A stretch of DNA of 35,044 bases, from contig JAEWAX010000108.1 in assembly GCA_023391425.1 (NCBI GenBank), forward strand, positions 1 through 35,044, given 5' to 3'. Shown in pieces: positions 8,485 to 16,425 of the stretch; position 1 is the stretch's first letter; every line of letters begins with the position of its first letter. A program made the translations under genes and the position numbers. The DNA comes from Bacillota bacterium (lineage in GTDB: Bacteria > Bacillota > Clostridia > Acetivibrionales > DSM-1351). The notes under the pieces were generated by a model. The model was given only the letters and a program-made list of their open reading frames with translations. It was not told the DNA's origin and did not search any database.

Positions 8485-8723
8485 GCTAAGTCCTGATGTT
8501 GCTTTCGCTCCATCTGAACTAAGTCTTCTTTATCTTCGCGGCGTTACTAACCTCCTGCTCTTCGAGCATGAGCTAAGTATCGCCAAGCACGAAATAAGGG
8601 CGATAAAGAAAACTTGGCTTGTGCCTAGCCGAAGGCGACAGCAGAAGCTTAGTTGCACTTATACTTGTAAAGTGCTAAGTCCAGATGTCGCTTTCGCTCC
8701 ATCTGAACTAAGTCTTCTTTATC
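8485..8723 (+). repeat. Repeat block M2-M3-M1-M2 (family A)
   Basis: M2 (about 8485-8533) is a hairpin joining TAAGTCCTGATG with CATCTGAACTAAG. M3 (about 8527-8606) is a long stem in which CTTTATC, GGCG and ACT pair with AGTATCGCC and GATAAAG around the tip GCTCTTCGAGC. A further M1 copy (8604-8671) and M2 copy (8672-8723) follow. The last M2 runs into spoIIAB and supplies its final codons and stop. Together with the tandem M1 copies this fills the gap between spoIIAB and sigF. Confidence 0.85.
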
Positions 8724-9136
8724 TTTTTGTACATTGTAATAGTGGTACCCATATTGGGTTTAGAAACTATATCAACACTATCCATAAAGCTTTCCATAAC
8801 TGTAAAACCCATTCCAGAGCGTTCCATTTCTGGTTTTGAAGTATATAGAGGTTGTCTTGCTAACTCAACATTCTCGATGCCTTTTCCTTGATCAGAAATG
8901 ATAATTTCAATTCCATCATTAAACAACTTACCATGCATCTTTACTATTCCAGGATTATTCTCATACCCATGTATGATTGCATTGGTTACGGCCTCAGAAA
9001 CAGCTGTTTTAATATCAGCCAGTTCTTCTACTGTCGGGTCAATTTGTGATGCAAAAGCAGCTGCTACGACCCTACCAAAGGCCTCATTACTTGATTTACT
9101 CATAAATTCTAGCTTCATTTCATTTATTAGTTGCAT
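8708..9136 (-). CDS. spoIIAB: Anti-sigma-F factor and SpoIIAA kinase
   Basis: A 142-residue GHKL-family serine kinase that binds sigma-F and phosphorylates SpoIIAA. ATP-site boxes are intact: N box EAVTNAIIHGY (about 49-59), G1 DQGKGIENV (about 82-90) and G2 RSGMGFTVM. A TSKPE loop precedes G2, as in other SpoIIABs. ATG follows GAGGA. The C-terminal residues KIKKT and the TAG stop are encoded by the outer part of an M2 repeat copy (AAGATAAAGAAGACTTAG), so the repeat sets the protein's end. It is downstream of spoIIAA by 71 bp, where a degenerate repeat copy sits; these two genes are normally adjacent or overlapping. Confidence 0.96.
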   Translation of the reverse strand: MQLINEMKLEFMSKSSNEAFGRVVAAAFASQIDPTVEELADIKTAVSEAVTNAIIHGYENNPGIVKMHGKLFNDGIEIIISDQGKGIENVELARQPLYTSKPEMERSGMGFTVMESFMDSVDIVSKPNMGTTITMYKKIKKT

Positions 9137-9157
9137 TTTTTTCTCTTCCTCACTCTC

Positions 9158-9206
9158 TTATTGGCATTACTAACCTTCTGCTCTTTGACCATAAGCTTAG
9201 GCTTCT
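9158..9206 (+). repeat. Degenerate M3 repeat between spoIIAA and spoIIAB
   Basis: GGCATTACTAACCTTCTGC followed by TCTTTGACCATAAGCTTAG matches the left half and tip of module M3 (compare 8537-8580), with decay of the stem. It separates spoIIAA from spoIIAB. Confidence 0.6.
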
Positions 9207-9548
9207 TTAACCACACATATTTGATATAGCTCTCTCCAAATCACTATAGGCAGGTATTATTTTTAATACACCTGACATTTCAAATATTTGCATTATTTTA
9301 GGGTTGGCATTAACAATAGCTGCCTTACCATTTAATTTCTGAATATTTTTATATCTTCCAACAACCACGCCAATACCAGAGCTATCCATAAAATTAACAT
9401 TTGAGAAATCAAAAATAATATTTTTTACTGTAGCTTTTACAATCTCAAAATCAATTTTCTGTCTTAAATACTGTGCCGAGTGATGATCCATATCTTCCAT
9501 AATTTTCACAATCAGGGTTGTACCCTTTCTTAAAAGCTTTACATCCAA
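9207..9548 (-). CDS. spoIIAA: Anti-anti-sigma factor SpoIIAA
   Basis: A 113-residue STAS-domain protein that, when unphosphorylated, binds SpoIIAB and frees sigma-F. The phosphorylation site lies in FMDSSGIGVVVGRYK (about residues 53-67); by homology the second Ser of DSSGIG is the target. Length and C-terminal IFEMSGVLKIIP match the family. The start is TTG at 9546-9548, eight bases after AGGAGG. A family A repeat begins immediately upstream of the ribosome site. This is the first gene of the spoIIA operon, and no dacF precedes it. Confidence 0.95.
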   Translation of the reverse strand: MDVKLLRKGTTLIVKIMEDMDHHSAQYLRQKIDFEIVKATVKNIIFDFSNVNFMDSSGIGVVVGRYKNIQKLNGKAAIVNANPKIMQIFEMSGVLKIIPAYSDLERAISNMCG

Positions 9549-9566
9549 AGCAAATTCCTCCTTTGT

Positions 9567-9752
9567 ATCTTCGCGGCGTTTCTAACCTCCTGCTCTTTGA
9601 GCACGAGCTAAGTACCGCCATGCTCGAAATAAGTGCGATAAAGAAAACTTAGCTTGTGTCGAGCCGCAGGCGACGGCAGAAGCTTAGTTGCACTTATACT
9701 TGTAAAGTACTAGAGTTCAGAACAATTCATCTGAACTAAGTCTTCTTTATCT
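9567..9752 (+). repeat. Repeat block M3-M1-M2 (family A) upstream of spoIIAA
   Basis: CTTCGCGGCGTTTCTAACC starts an M3 copy (9567-9641) ending in GCGATAAAG. It runs into M1 (9639-9709, AACTTAGCTTGTG... AGCTTAGTTGCAC) and then a shortened M2 (TTCATCTGAACTAAG, 9727-9741). The order is the same as at 8527-8723. The block occupies the expected spoIIA promoter region. Confidence 0.85.
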
Positions 9753-9769
9753 CTAAGCTCGAAATAAGT

Positions 9770-9900
9770 TATAAGGGGCTATCGCTCACTCGACATCGCT
9801 TCTCAGGTTACTGCGAAACCGCGACGTGACATACTATTTAAACAGTAAGTTTTATGTATATAGTATATTAGTTTTTGCGACAGACCCTTAGTCTTCTTTT
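9770..9900. other. Non-coding patch, possible insertion-sequence end remnant
   Basis: This part of the 389-bp gap between spoIIAA and whiA holds a locally GC-rich stretch (ACCGCGACGTGAC, 9820s) and an AT-rich part. On the minus strand the outer edge reads GGGTCTGTCGCAAAAAC, which resembles terminal repeats of clostridial insertion sequences. No transposase frame or second end is visible. No clear sigma-H or Spo0A site could be assigned for spoIIA. Confidence 0.3.
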
Positions 9901-9937
9901 AACTTTACAAAGAATTTAATTCGCTATTTCCCTATTT

Positions 9938-10873
9938 TTACCTTTTTTCTCTAATGTCATTAGCTATCTCATCCAACTTTCTGAGGCGATGATTTACTCC
10001 TGACTTTCCTAGTCTAGGATTTAGCATTTCCCCGAGTTCCTTTAAGCTTAATTCTGCATAATCAAGTCTCAATTTTGCAATATCAATAAGGTTTTCGGGA
10101 AGATTTTTGATTCCTATTGTGGAATCAATTAGCTTTATATTGTCCACCTGTCTAACAGATGCATTTACTGTCTTTTCAAGATTTGCAGTTTCACAATTTA
10201 CTATTCTGTTGACACTATTCCTCATATCCTTAAGTATTCTAACGTTTTCAAGTTCCATCAATGCACCATGCGCACCAATAATATTTAAAAAATCCACTAT
10301 GTTTTCACCCTCTTTTATATAAGCAACATAGTTTCCTTTTCTAGTAATTATCTTTAAATTAATTCCGTAATCTTTTAATAACTCTTTAATAATTTCGGTA
10401 CACATTTTATTTCTTGTTGCAATCTCGAGATGATAGGTTTTTTCAGGGTCGCTAATTGACCCTCCTGATAAGAAGGCCGACCTAAGAAAACTTTTCCTAC
10501 AGCAAGCCTTTTTTAGTGTGGTACTTATTGGAGAAAAGTAGCCCCCATTGAATGCACTAATTTCAAAGTCATAAAGCATTTTATTAATAATCTGCATAGA
10601 TGCTAAGATTATAGAATATGAAATATGCTTTTTGAGTTTACTGCTTCTTCTAATAGCCACTTCCGGGCTTAGACCATATACTCTTCTAATTGTAGAATAT
10701 ACCCTTCTTGCAAATGCTGCATTTTCTGTTACCATCTTCACATTTCTTGAGTTCTCTTCATGAGAAAAAAGGTTATTCGTTAAAATAACCCCCAAAATTT
10801 CAGCTTTCATACAACAAGCATCGTGTAACTCTATTCTACAAAGCTCATCCTTTACTAAAGTTGAAAAAGACAC
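9938..10873 (-). CDS. whiA: DNA-binding protein WhiA
   Basis: A 311-residue WhiA. It combines a degenerate LAGLIDADG-endonuclease-like N-terminal domain with a C-terminal helix-turn-helix. In Actinobacteria it activates sporulation septation genes; in Firmicutes it binds DNA and affects division. The N terminus SFSTLVKDELCRIELHDACC, the central FLRSAFLSGGSISDPEKTYHLEI (about residues 129-151), and the C-terminal RLDYAELSLKELGEMLNPRLGKSGVNHRLRKL are all typical. It is the last gene of the hprK-murB-rapZ-yvcK-whiA cluster, but is separated from yvcK by the debranching-enzyme gene. Confidence 0.95.
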   Translation of the reverse strand: MSFSTLVKDELCRIELHDACCMKAEILGVILTNNLFSHEENSRNVKMVTENAAFARRVYSTIRRVYGLSPEVAIRRSSKLKKHISYSIILASMQIINKMLYDFEISAFNGGYFSPISTTLKKACCRKSFLRSAFLSGGSISDPEKTYHLEIATRNKMCTEIIKELLKDYGINLKIITRKGNYVAYIKEGENIVDFLNIIGAHGALMELENVRILKDMRNSVNRIVNCETANLEKTVNASVRQVDNIKLIDSTIGIKNLPENLIDIAKLRLDYAELSLKELGEMLNPRLGKSGVNHRLRKLDEIANDIREKR

Positions 10874-10938
10874 CCTTACTCACTCCCTAAACCTAACAAT
10901 CTATTTACTTTTCACTTACTGCTTTGACATGCAAAAAA

Positions 10939-10992
10939 GTTGGCGCAAGCCTACTTGCCATAACTCTCCATTTTTCATTCTTCACTTTTTAC
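10939..10992. repeat. Short dispersed repeat (family C), copy 1
   Basis: AGTTGGCGCAAGCC, then ACTTGCCATAACTC and TTCTTCACTTTTTACT. The same order of words occurs at 18653-18710. The core AGTTGGC...AAGCC.ACT is a small hairpin. This copy lies between whiA and the debranching-enzyme gene and reaches the latter's stop codon. Confidence 0.55.
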
Positions 10993-12983
10993 TGGGTTTT
11001 GCTTTCACTTAGTTTTTCAATCTGTGCATCCTCAACAGCTGCTCTTAAAATTTCAGATACACTCCAAGCCTGAGCAAAGCATCCCCTAGGATAATAAGGA
11101 GTATCGCCATCAAATATCTCAGAAATACTTCCCAAACCACTATCTTTCATATGATCAACAAACGGCATTATGAAATCTAATGCGTTTTTTCTAGCTTGTT
11201 CTGTTCCGCCATTAACCCTTACATATGCCTTTATAAATCTCCCCAGAGGCCATGTCCAGGCAGTTCCTTGATGATACGCACCATCTCTGCTTAAAACATC
11301 TCCACTGTATTTACCCCTATAATGTGGGTTATCTTGGGATAATGTTCTTAAGCCATAGGGTGTATATAGCTCTTTCCATACCTTATTTACAATATTTCTA
11401 GCTTTGTCGCCCTCAACCACAGCATAGGATAGCCCGACAGCCATTATCTGATTTGGTCTGATACTAGAATCTTTACCTAAATCATTAACTACATCATATA
11501 AGCAGCATTCTTTTTTATTCCAAAACAATTTATCAAAAGACTCTTTCGCCTTTTGTGCTAAGTTATTATAAATATCATTGTCTTCAAACTTCTTTGCCAA
11601 CTGTGACATAATCATTAGTGCATTATACCATAGCGCATTGATTTCCACAGCTTTTCCATGCCGTGGAGTTACCACCCAGTCACCAACTTTTGCATCCATC
11701 CAAGTCAACTGTGTATTCTGGTTTCCAGCCGTAACAAGACAATCTTCAGTCATTTTAATGTCAAAAATAGTTCCATTTATAAAACCAAAACATATTTCCT
11801 TGAGGCAGTCATATATTTTTTCCTTAATATAGCTATAGTCATTTGTATACTCTAAATAACTGTTTACTGCTTCAAAATACCAAAGAGCAGCATCAACACT
11901 ATTATATGCTGGCTGTTCACCATCGTCTGGAAACACGTTAGGTAAGAGCCCATACTTCACATATTTTGAAAAAGTGTATAAAATATCCTTTGCATCCTCA
12001 TATCTACCTGTTGCTAATGTAAGTCCACTAAAGGCAATCATTGTATCTCTGCCCCAATCAGTAAACCATGGATATCCTGCAATTACTGTCTTGGATTTGG
12101 TAGAATTTCTATAAACAATAAAGTTATCAGCTGCTAGGACCAACCTTTTACAGAGCTCATTTTTATATGCCTTTTTGTTCAGAAGTCCTAACAGACGCTT
12201 TTCTTCTGTCTTAACTATTTCACTTGCATCTACTTTTTCATTATCATAATTCTCTGTAGTTGCAATAAAAGATATAGTTTTACATTCTGAGGGTTTCAAT
12301 TTTATTTTAAAACATCCTGGGATAAAGTGATCCTCATAGTTGTCTAAACCTCTTTCTTGCTCAAGGGTATAAAACATATTGTAAAAGTAGCAACCATTAT
12401 ACTTTTGAAACTCCCCTAATTCTGTGCAAAGTTTTAGCTTAATATCAGAACCTTCTGGAGAAATACAAACTTCCTTCTGCTTGATTTGTGTGTCAAATCT
12501 CAAGTAGTTGCTTTGGCTCTTATCATGATGATCTCTATAGTTAATCAGTGGTGTAAGCTTAAAAATAGTCGTTTTTGAACCATTTCTTATTTCATATTGA
12601 ACTATAGTTGTATTTTCACCTTGCTTCATAGCAATTTTCTTTTTAATAAAAATATCTTTATAACTATACACAAACTCCGGCAAGTAATCAAAACTTGCTC
12701 TTTGTAAGTAATCAAAGCCGTGGTTTATATAGCCATCTTTTGTTTTAAATGAACTAAGTGACACATTAGTTCCATCCTCAAAAATCACATCCTCTAACAG
12801 ATTTGATAGAAGTAAATGTCTACTTGTAGGAGGCTTCAAAGCTGCTATTAGTAATCCATGATATCTTCTGCTATTTGAACAAATTAATGACTCAGATGCA
12901 TATCCTCCTATTCCGTTGGTGATAATCCATTCCCTATCGCTACCTTGTTCATAACTATACCAATAGCTTTTACCAAACTCCAT
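10989..12983 (-). CDS. Glycogen debranching enzyme (amylo-alpha-1,6-glucosidase type)
   Basis: A 664-residue protein with the two-domain layout of bacterial/archaeal GDEs. An N-terminal glucanotransferase-like beta domain (about 1-260) contains WIITNGIGGYASESL and SRRYHGLLIA. It is followed by a GH133-type (alpha/alpha)6 barrel. WFTDWGRDTMIAFSGLTL (about residues 308-325) and GAYHQGTAWTWPLGRFIKAY near 565 are conserved catalytic-barrel motifs. Expected role is hydrolysis of alpha-1,6 branches in glycogen or limit dextrins. ATG at 12983 begins the conserved MEFGKSYW. It interrupts the usual yvcK-whiA adjacency, 32 bp after yvcK, so it is probably co-transcribed with the cell-envelope and carbon-control genes. 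Confidence 0.93.
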   Translation of the reverse strand: MEFGKSYWYSYEQGSDREWIITNGIGGYASESLICSNSRRYHGLLIAALKPPTSRHLLLSNLLEDVIFEDGTNVSLSSFKTKDGYINHGFDYLQRASFDYLPEFVYSYKDIFIKKKIAMKQGENTTIVQYEIRNGSKTTIFKLTPLINYRDHHDKSQSNYLRFDTQIKQKEVCISPEGSDIKLKLCTELGEFQKYNGCYFYNMFYTLEQERGLDNYEDHFIPGCFKIKLKPSECKTISFIATTENYDNEKVDASEIVKTEEKRLLGLLNKKAYKNELCKRLVLAADNFIVYRNSTKSKTVIAGYPWFTDWGRDTMIAFSGLTLATGRYEDAKDILYTFSKYVKYGLLPNVFPDDGEQPAYNSVDAALWYFEAVNSYLEYTNDYSYIKEKIYDCLKEICFGFINGTIFDIKMTEDCLVTAGNQNTQLTWMDAKVGDWVVTPRHGKAVEINALWYNALMIMSQLAKKFEDNDIYNNLAQKAKESFDKLFWNKKECCLYDVVNDLGKDSSIRPNQIMAVGLSYAVVEGDKARNIVNKVWKELYTPYGLRTLSQDNPHYRGKYSGDVLSRDGAYHQGTAWTWPLGRFIKAYVRVNGGTEQARKNALDFIMPFVDHMKDSGLGSISEIFDGDTPYYPRGCFAQAWSVSEILRAAVEDAQIEKLSESKTQ

Positions 12984-13015
12984 ATGCTTACACTCCTGTC
13001 TGTCCTTATAAGAAG

Positions 13016-14356
13016 CTATTTCCCGCCAATACTTTGTGTATTATTATTTAGACGTTCCTTTGCATAGTAATAGTCAAGTACTCTATCCTTATCCCGAGCC
13101 AAAACCAACTCTGAAACTAACTCTATAATTTTTTTTGCAAGCTTGTTAGAATCATGTCTTACCAAATTATTATTTACCGATTTAAGATCACCGGTAATAA
13201 TTTCAATACCCATCTTTTCAACTATCTCTGAGTCAACCTTTACTAGTTCTGCTCCATCCAATAAATATCTTTCTCTCAGTTCGTTTGGTATCGGAGCTGT
13301 ATTTACAACACAATAATCTATCAATCCTTTTTTTGTGTGCTTTTCAATGGCTTTTATATGGTCACTAAGCGTGTACCCATCTGTTTCACAGGGTTGCGTC
13401 ATGACATTGCAAACATAAACAATAATTGCCTTTGTTTTTTGTAGTGCGTCACAAACACCATCTACTAAAAGATTTGGTATTATGCTTGTATAAAGGCTTC
13501 CAGGGCCTAGTACAACTATGTCTGCCTCTGTTATTGCTTCAATAGCTTCGCTTAAAGGCTTTACATTTTGTTGATTAAAATATACCTTATTGATTCTTTC
13601 CTTATCATTTAAGCTTCTATGCCCAATATTAAACTCACCCAAAATAGTATTTCCATTTTCTGTTTCAGCACACAATCTTACGTCATCAAGAGTAATAGGT
13701 AAAACTGTACCTGTCACAGCTAAAACATCACTCATTTTCTTTACAGCCTCTTCAAAGCTGTCGGAGATACCGTCCATTGCAGCTAGAAATAGATTTCCAA
13801 AGCTTTGGCCCTTTAGCATTCCATCTTGAAACCTGTATTGCAAAAGTTTCTGCATAATGGGCTCAGTATCAGCTAAAGCAAGAATACAGTTACGAATATC
13901 ACCAGGTGGCAACATTCCTAAATCCTCTCTCAAAACACCAGATCCGCCACCATCATCAGCAACAGTAACTAATGCTGTAAGATTTGAAGAATACTGTTTT
14001 AACCCTCTTAGCATAGTAGAAAGTCCTGTTCCCCCACCTACAGCCACTATTTTTGGACCTTTTACTAGTATTCTTTTTTCATGGAGCAGACTGTTCAGTC
14101 CTTCAGAATTTAACGTATTCAAATTATTATGGCTTAATCCTGATAATAATGAATTAATTAGTGCCTTCAATGCAACCAATACAGATGACACCCCTAATAA
14201 TGCCAAAATAGACATTAATACGATATAAAAAGCACCTTTACTATAATTATTTAATATAAATATGATGCAGAAGCATATTAATGTAAGGCCTGCCACTAGC
14301 AGCAAGCACCATCTCTTGATTTTAGCACCTGGTATTATCCAGTCTGTTATCCTCAT
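13016..14356 (-). CDS. yvcK: YvcK/GlmR-family gluconeogenesis and cell-wall regulator
   Basis: A 446-residue member of the YvcK (CofD-like) family. Bacillus YvcK/GlmR binds UDP-GlcNAc and stimulates GlmS. Unlike the shorter Bacillus form, it has an N-terminal extension with two membrane helices (about residues 17-35 and 41-60), as in many Clostridia. The core begins VAVGGGTGLSTMLRGLKQY and TVADDGGGSGVLREDLGMLPPGD (about 105-155). Further on are VLGPGSLYTSIIPNLLV and CNVMTQPCETDGY. Its ATG overlaps the rapZ stop (ATGA), showing translational coupling. Confidence 0.94.
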   Translation of the reverse strand: MRITDWIIPGAKIKRWCLLLVAGLTLICFCIIFILNNYSKGAFYIVLMSILALLGVSSVLVALKALINSLLSGLSHNNLNTLNSEGLNSLLHEKRILVKGPKIVAVGGGTGLSTMLRGLKQYSSNLTALVTVADDGGGSGVLREDLGMLPPGDIRNCILALADTEPIMQKLLQYRFQDGMLKGQSFGNLFLAAMDGISDSFEEAVKKMSDVLAVTGTVLPITLDDVRLCAETENGNTILGEFNIGHRSLNDKERINKVYFNQQNVKPLSEAIEAITEADIVVLGPGSLYTSIIPNLLVDGVCDALQKTKAIIVYVCNVMTQPCETDGYTLSDHIKAIEKHTKKGLIDYCVVNTAPIPNELRERYLLDGAELVKVDSEIVEKMGIEIITGDLKSVNNNLVRHDSNKLAKKIIELVSELVLARDKDRVLDYYYAKERLNNNTQSIGGK

Positions 14357-15228
14357 TTTCCAACTCCTCTGCTATCTTTCTCTATATCCCTGTGCTCAAT
14401 AATAACTCTATGCATCTTTTCTTCAAGCCTTCTGAACACCTCATCAGCTATTGCAACCGATCTGTGCCTGCCACCTGTACACCCAATTCCAATATCCAGT
14501 TGAGACTTGCCCTCCTTGATATAGTTAGGAATAAGGAAGTCCAGCATATCATCTAGTTTTGTTAGAAAAACTTTCGTTTCGCTGGCATCTAGTACGAACT
14601 CTTTTACCATATCATCCTTACCAGTCTTTAACTTCATAGGTGCAATATAATAAGGATTTGGAATAAACCTTACATCAAAAACCAAGTCACAATCTGTTGG
14701 AATCCCGTATTTGAAACCAAATGAAACAATATTAATGATTATTCCTTTAAAAGTTCTTCCTTCTAAGAAAATACCATTTATCTCCTGCTTAAGCTGTCTA
14801 GTAATAAGAGTTGAAGTATCAATTATATAATTAGCTTTTGATTTTATAACCTCAAGTGCTTTGCGTTCCTCTCGAATTCCCTTTAACAAGCGTCCCTCTT
14901 GTGATAATGGGTGCTGTCTTCTGCTTTCCTTATATCTCTTAACTAAAACATCATCATCTGCCTCTAGAAATAGTATTTCATAAGAAAAGCCCGACTGTTT
15001 AACCTCATCAAGTGCTGGAAAAAGATCATGCAGTAGTTCTCCTCCTCTAATATCAATAACCAGAGCTATCTTCTCCATTTTGCCTTCACTCTGGGCACTA
15101 ATTTCTGCAAATTTTGGAATTAATGCTGGCGGTAGATTATCAACACAGAAGAAACCTATATCCTCCAAATAATTTGTTACAAGACTTTTCCCTGCTCCTG
15201 ACATACCTGTTACTATTACAAATCTCAT
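14353..15228 (-). CDS. rapZ: RNase adapter RapZ / YvcJ-family nucleotide-binding protein
   Basis: A P-loop ATPase/GTPase. Escherichia coli RapZ controls GlmZ small-RNA decay; Bacillus YvcJ binds nucleotides and influences competence. MRFVIVTGMSGAGKSLVTNY holds the Walker A motif. RKQHPLSQ-like ESRRQHPLSQEGRL, SFGFKYGIP and the C-terminal GCTGGRHRSV follow in order. The frame is open eight codons further upstream, but the ATG at 15226-15228 is preceded by GGAGG at six bases and begins the conserved sequence. Structured repeat B copy 1 lies between it and murB. Confidence 0.95.
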   Translation of the reverse strand: MRFVIVTGMSGAGKSLVTNYLEDIGFFCVDNLPPALIPKFAEISAQSEGKMEKIALVIDIRGGELLHDLFPALDEVKQSGFSYEILFLEADDDVLVKRYKESRRQHPLSQEGRLLKGIREERKALEVIKSKANYIIDTSTLITRQLKQEINGIFLEGRTFKGIIINIVSFGFKYGIPTDCDLVFDVRFIPNPYYIAPMKLKTGKDDMVKEFVLDASETKVFLTKLDDMLDFLIPNYIKEGKSQLDIGIGCTGGRHRSVAIADEVFRRLEEKMHRVIIEHRDIEKDSRGVGK

Positions 15229-15272
15229 CTGTATCCTCCAAATCATTAGCATATATTAGTCCTGCTAAAAAC

Positions 15273-15429
15273 ATAAACAGAGTTCTTAGCTTCAGGTGGA
15301 GTTTATACTCCATCTGATGCTTAGAAATCGTTACCCAGGGTCATAGCGCCGCTTATCCCACACTTATAGAGTGGGGGTATTAGCAGCGGTAGACATAGGA
15401 TAAACAGGGTTCTTAGCTTCTAGTGTGGG
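15273..15429 (+). repeat. Structured repeat family B, copy 1
   Basis: This non-coding stretch fills the murB-rapZ gap. ATAAACAGRGTTCTTAGC occurs directly repeated at both edges (15273 and 15400). The first hairpin (15283-15326) joins TTCAGGTGGAG to CTCCATCTGA. The core (about 15321-15407) has nested arms: GCCGCT with AGCAGCGG, around TCCCACACT with AGTGGGGG, then GACATAGGATAAAC. G-T pairs within stems favour the plus strand as the folded RNA, opposite to the genes. Related copies are at 24814-25003 and 34673-34755. Confidence 0.75.
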
Positions 15430-15435
15430 AAGTTT

Positions 15436-16353
15436 TTAAGTAAAATCTCCCACAATTCTCAGCTCAGGTTCAAGCTCAACGCCAAATCGCTCCTTTACAG
15501 TGCTTTGGATATGTTTTATTAATTCAAAGACATCTTTACAAGTAGCATCCCCCGTGTTTATTATGAAACCGCTATGTTTATCTGATATTTTCGCACCACC
15601 TATGCTGTAACCTCTTAAGCCGCAATCATCAATTAGTTTGCCAACAAAATATCCCTTTGGTCTTTTGAATACGCTGCCAGCACTAGGCCATTCCAAAGGT
15701 TGTTTGTCCCTTCTTTTAAAGTTAAAATCATTCATAAGCTCTTCAATTTTGGAGCTATCTCCCTTATTTAGCTTTAACCGGGTTTTTAACACAATGCCTT
15801 TTGTTTTTTGAATAATGCTAGTTCGATAAGAGAAATCATGCTCCTGGCCTGTTACTGTAATTATATTACCGTTGGCATCCATATAATCTGTCTGATGAAC
15901 CACCATTGCCATCTCACCAATATATGCTCCTGCGTTCATTGTTACAGCTCCTCCAACAGTACCTGGAATTCCTTCTGCAAATTCCAGACCTGAAAGTGAG
16001 TGTTGTAATGCTATTTTTGAGGCTTTAGAAATTAACATCCCAGCCTCAAGTTCCATATACTCACCATAGACTGAATAATTATCCATATTATTGTATATTT
16101 TAATAACTACGCCTCGAATACCCTTGTCGGAGACTAAAAGATTAGTTCCATTACCCATCACCAAATAAGGGGTTTTAGAATTAATAAACAATTTAATTAT
16201 CTCTCCGAGCTGAGTGCTATTGCTAGGAAAAACCATAACATCTGCTGGCCCACCTATCTTAAACGAAGTGTGATTACTCATAAGTTCATCAATTAAAACT
16301 CTTTCTTCTCCCAAAACTGAAGTAAGTTTTTTAACCAACTCTTGCTTTTCCAA
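15436..16353 (-). CDS. murB: UDP-N-acetylenolpyruvoylglucosamine reductase
   Basis: FAD- and NADPH-dependent enzyme making UDP-N-acetylmuramate, the second committed step of peptidoglycan synthesis. The 305 residues match clostridial MurB. FAD-binding motifs FKIGGPADVMV and YLVMGNGTNLLVSD lie in the N-terminal third. GIPGTVGGAVTMNAGAYIGEM is central. PSAGSVFKRP carries the catalytic Ser, and LEPELRIVG at the C terminus carries the catalytic Glu. It starts with TTG, ten bases after AAGGTGGAG. It stands in the conserved hprK-PHP-murB-rapZ order. Confidence 0.97.
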   Translation of the reverse strand: MEKQELVKKLTSVLGEERVLIDELMSNHTSFKIGGPADVMVFPSNSTQLGEIIKLFINSKTPYLVMGNGTNLLVSDKGIRGVVIKIYNNMDNYSVYGEYMELEAGMLISKASKIALQHSLSGLEFAEGIPGTVGGAVTMNAGAYIGEMAMVVHQTDYMDANGNIITVTGQEHDFSYRTSIIQKTKGIVLKTRLKLNKGDSSKIEELMNDFNFKRRDKQPLEWPSAGSVFKRPKGYFVGKLIDDCGLRGYSIGGAKISDKHSGFIINTGDATCKDVFELIKHIQSTVKERFGVELEPELRIVGDFT

Positions 16354-16425
16354 AATTCAGCACTCCACCTTTCTTAAATCCTTCAATTATACTTTATTTC
16401 TTTTATATTTAATTTCTTTTATATT

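Noticed and set aside
8432..8839. Plus-strand open frame of 135 codons rich in Arg and Ser/Leu
   Set aside because: It is made of repeat modules M1-M3 twice over and then runs antisense through spoIIAB. No ribosome site; coding is a by-product of the repeats.
9770..9900. Spo0A box for spoIIA (TGTCGCAA / CTCGACA)
   Set aside because: Both candidates have mismatches at key positions, and no matching sigma-H elements are found at the right distance.
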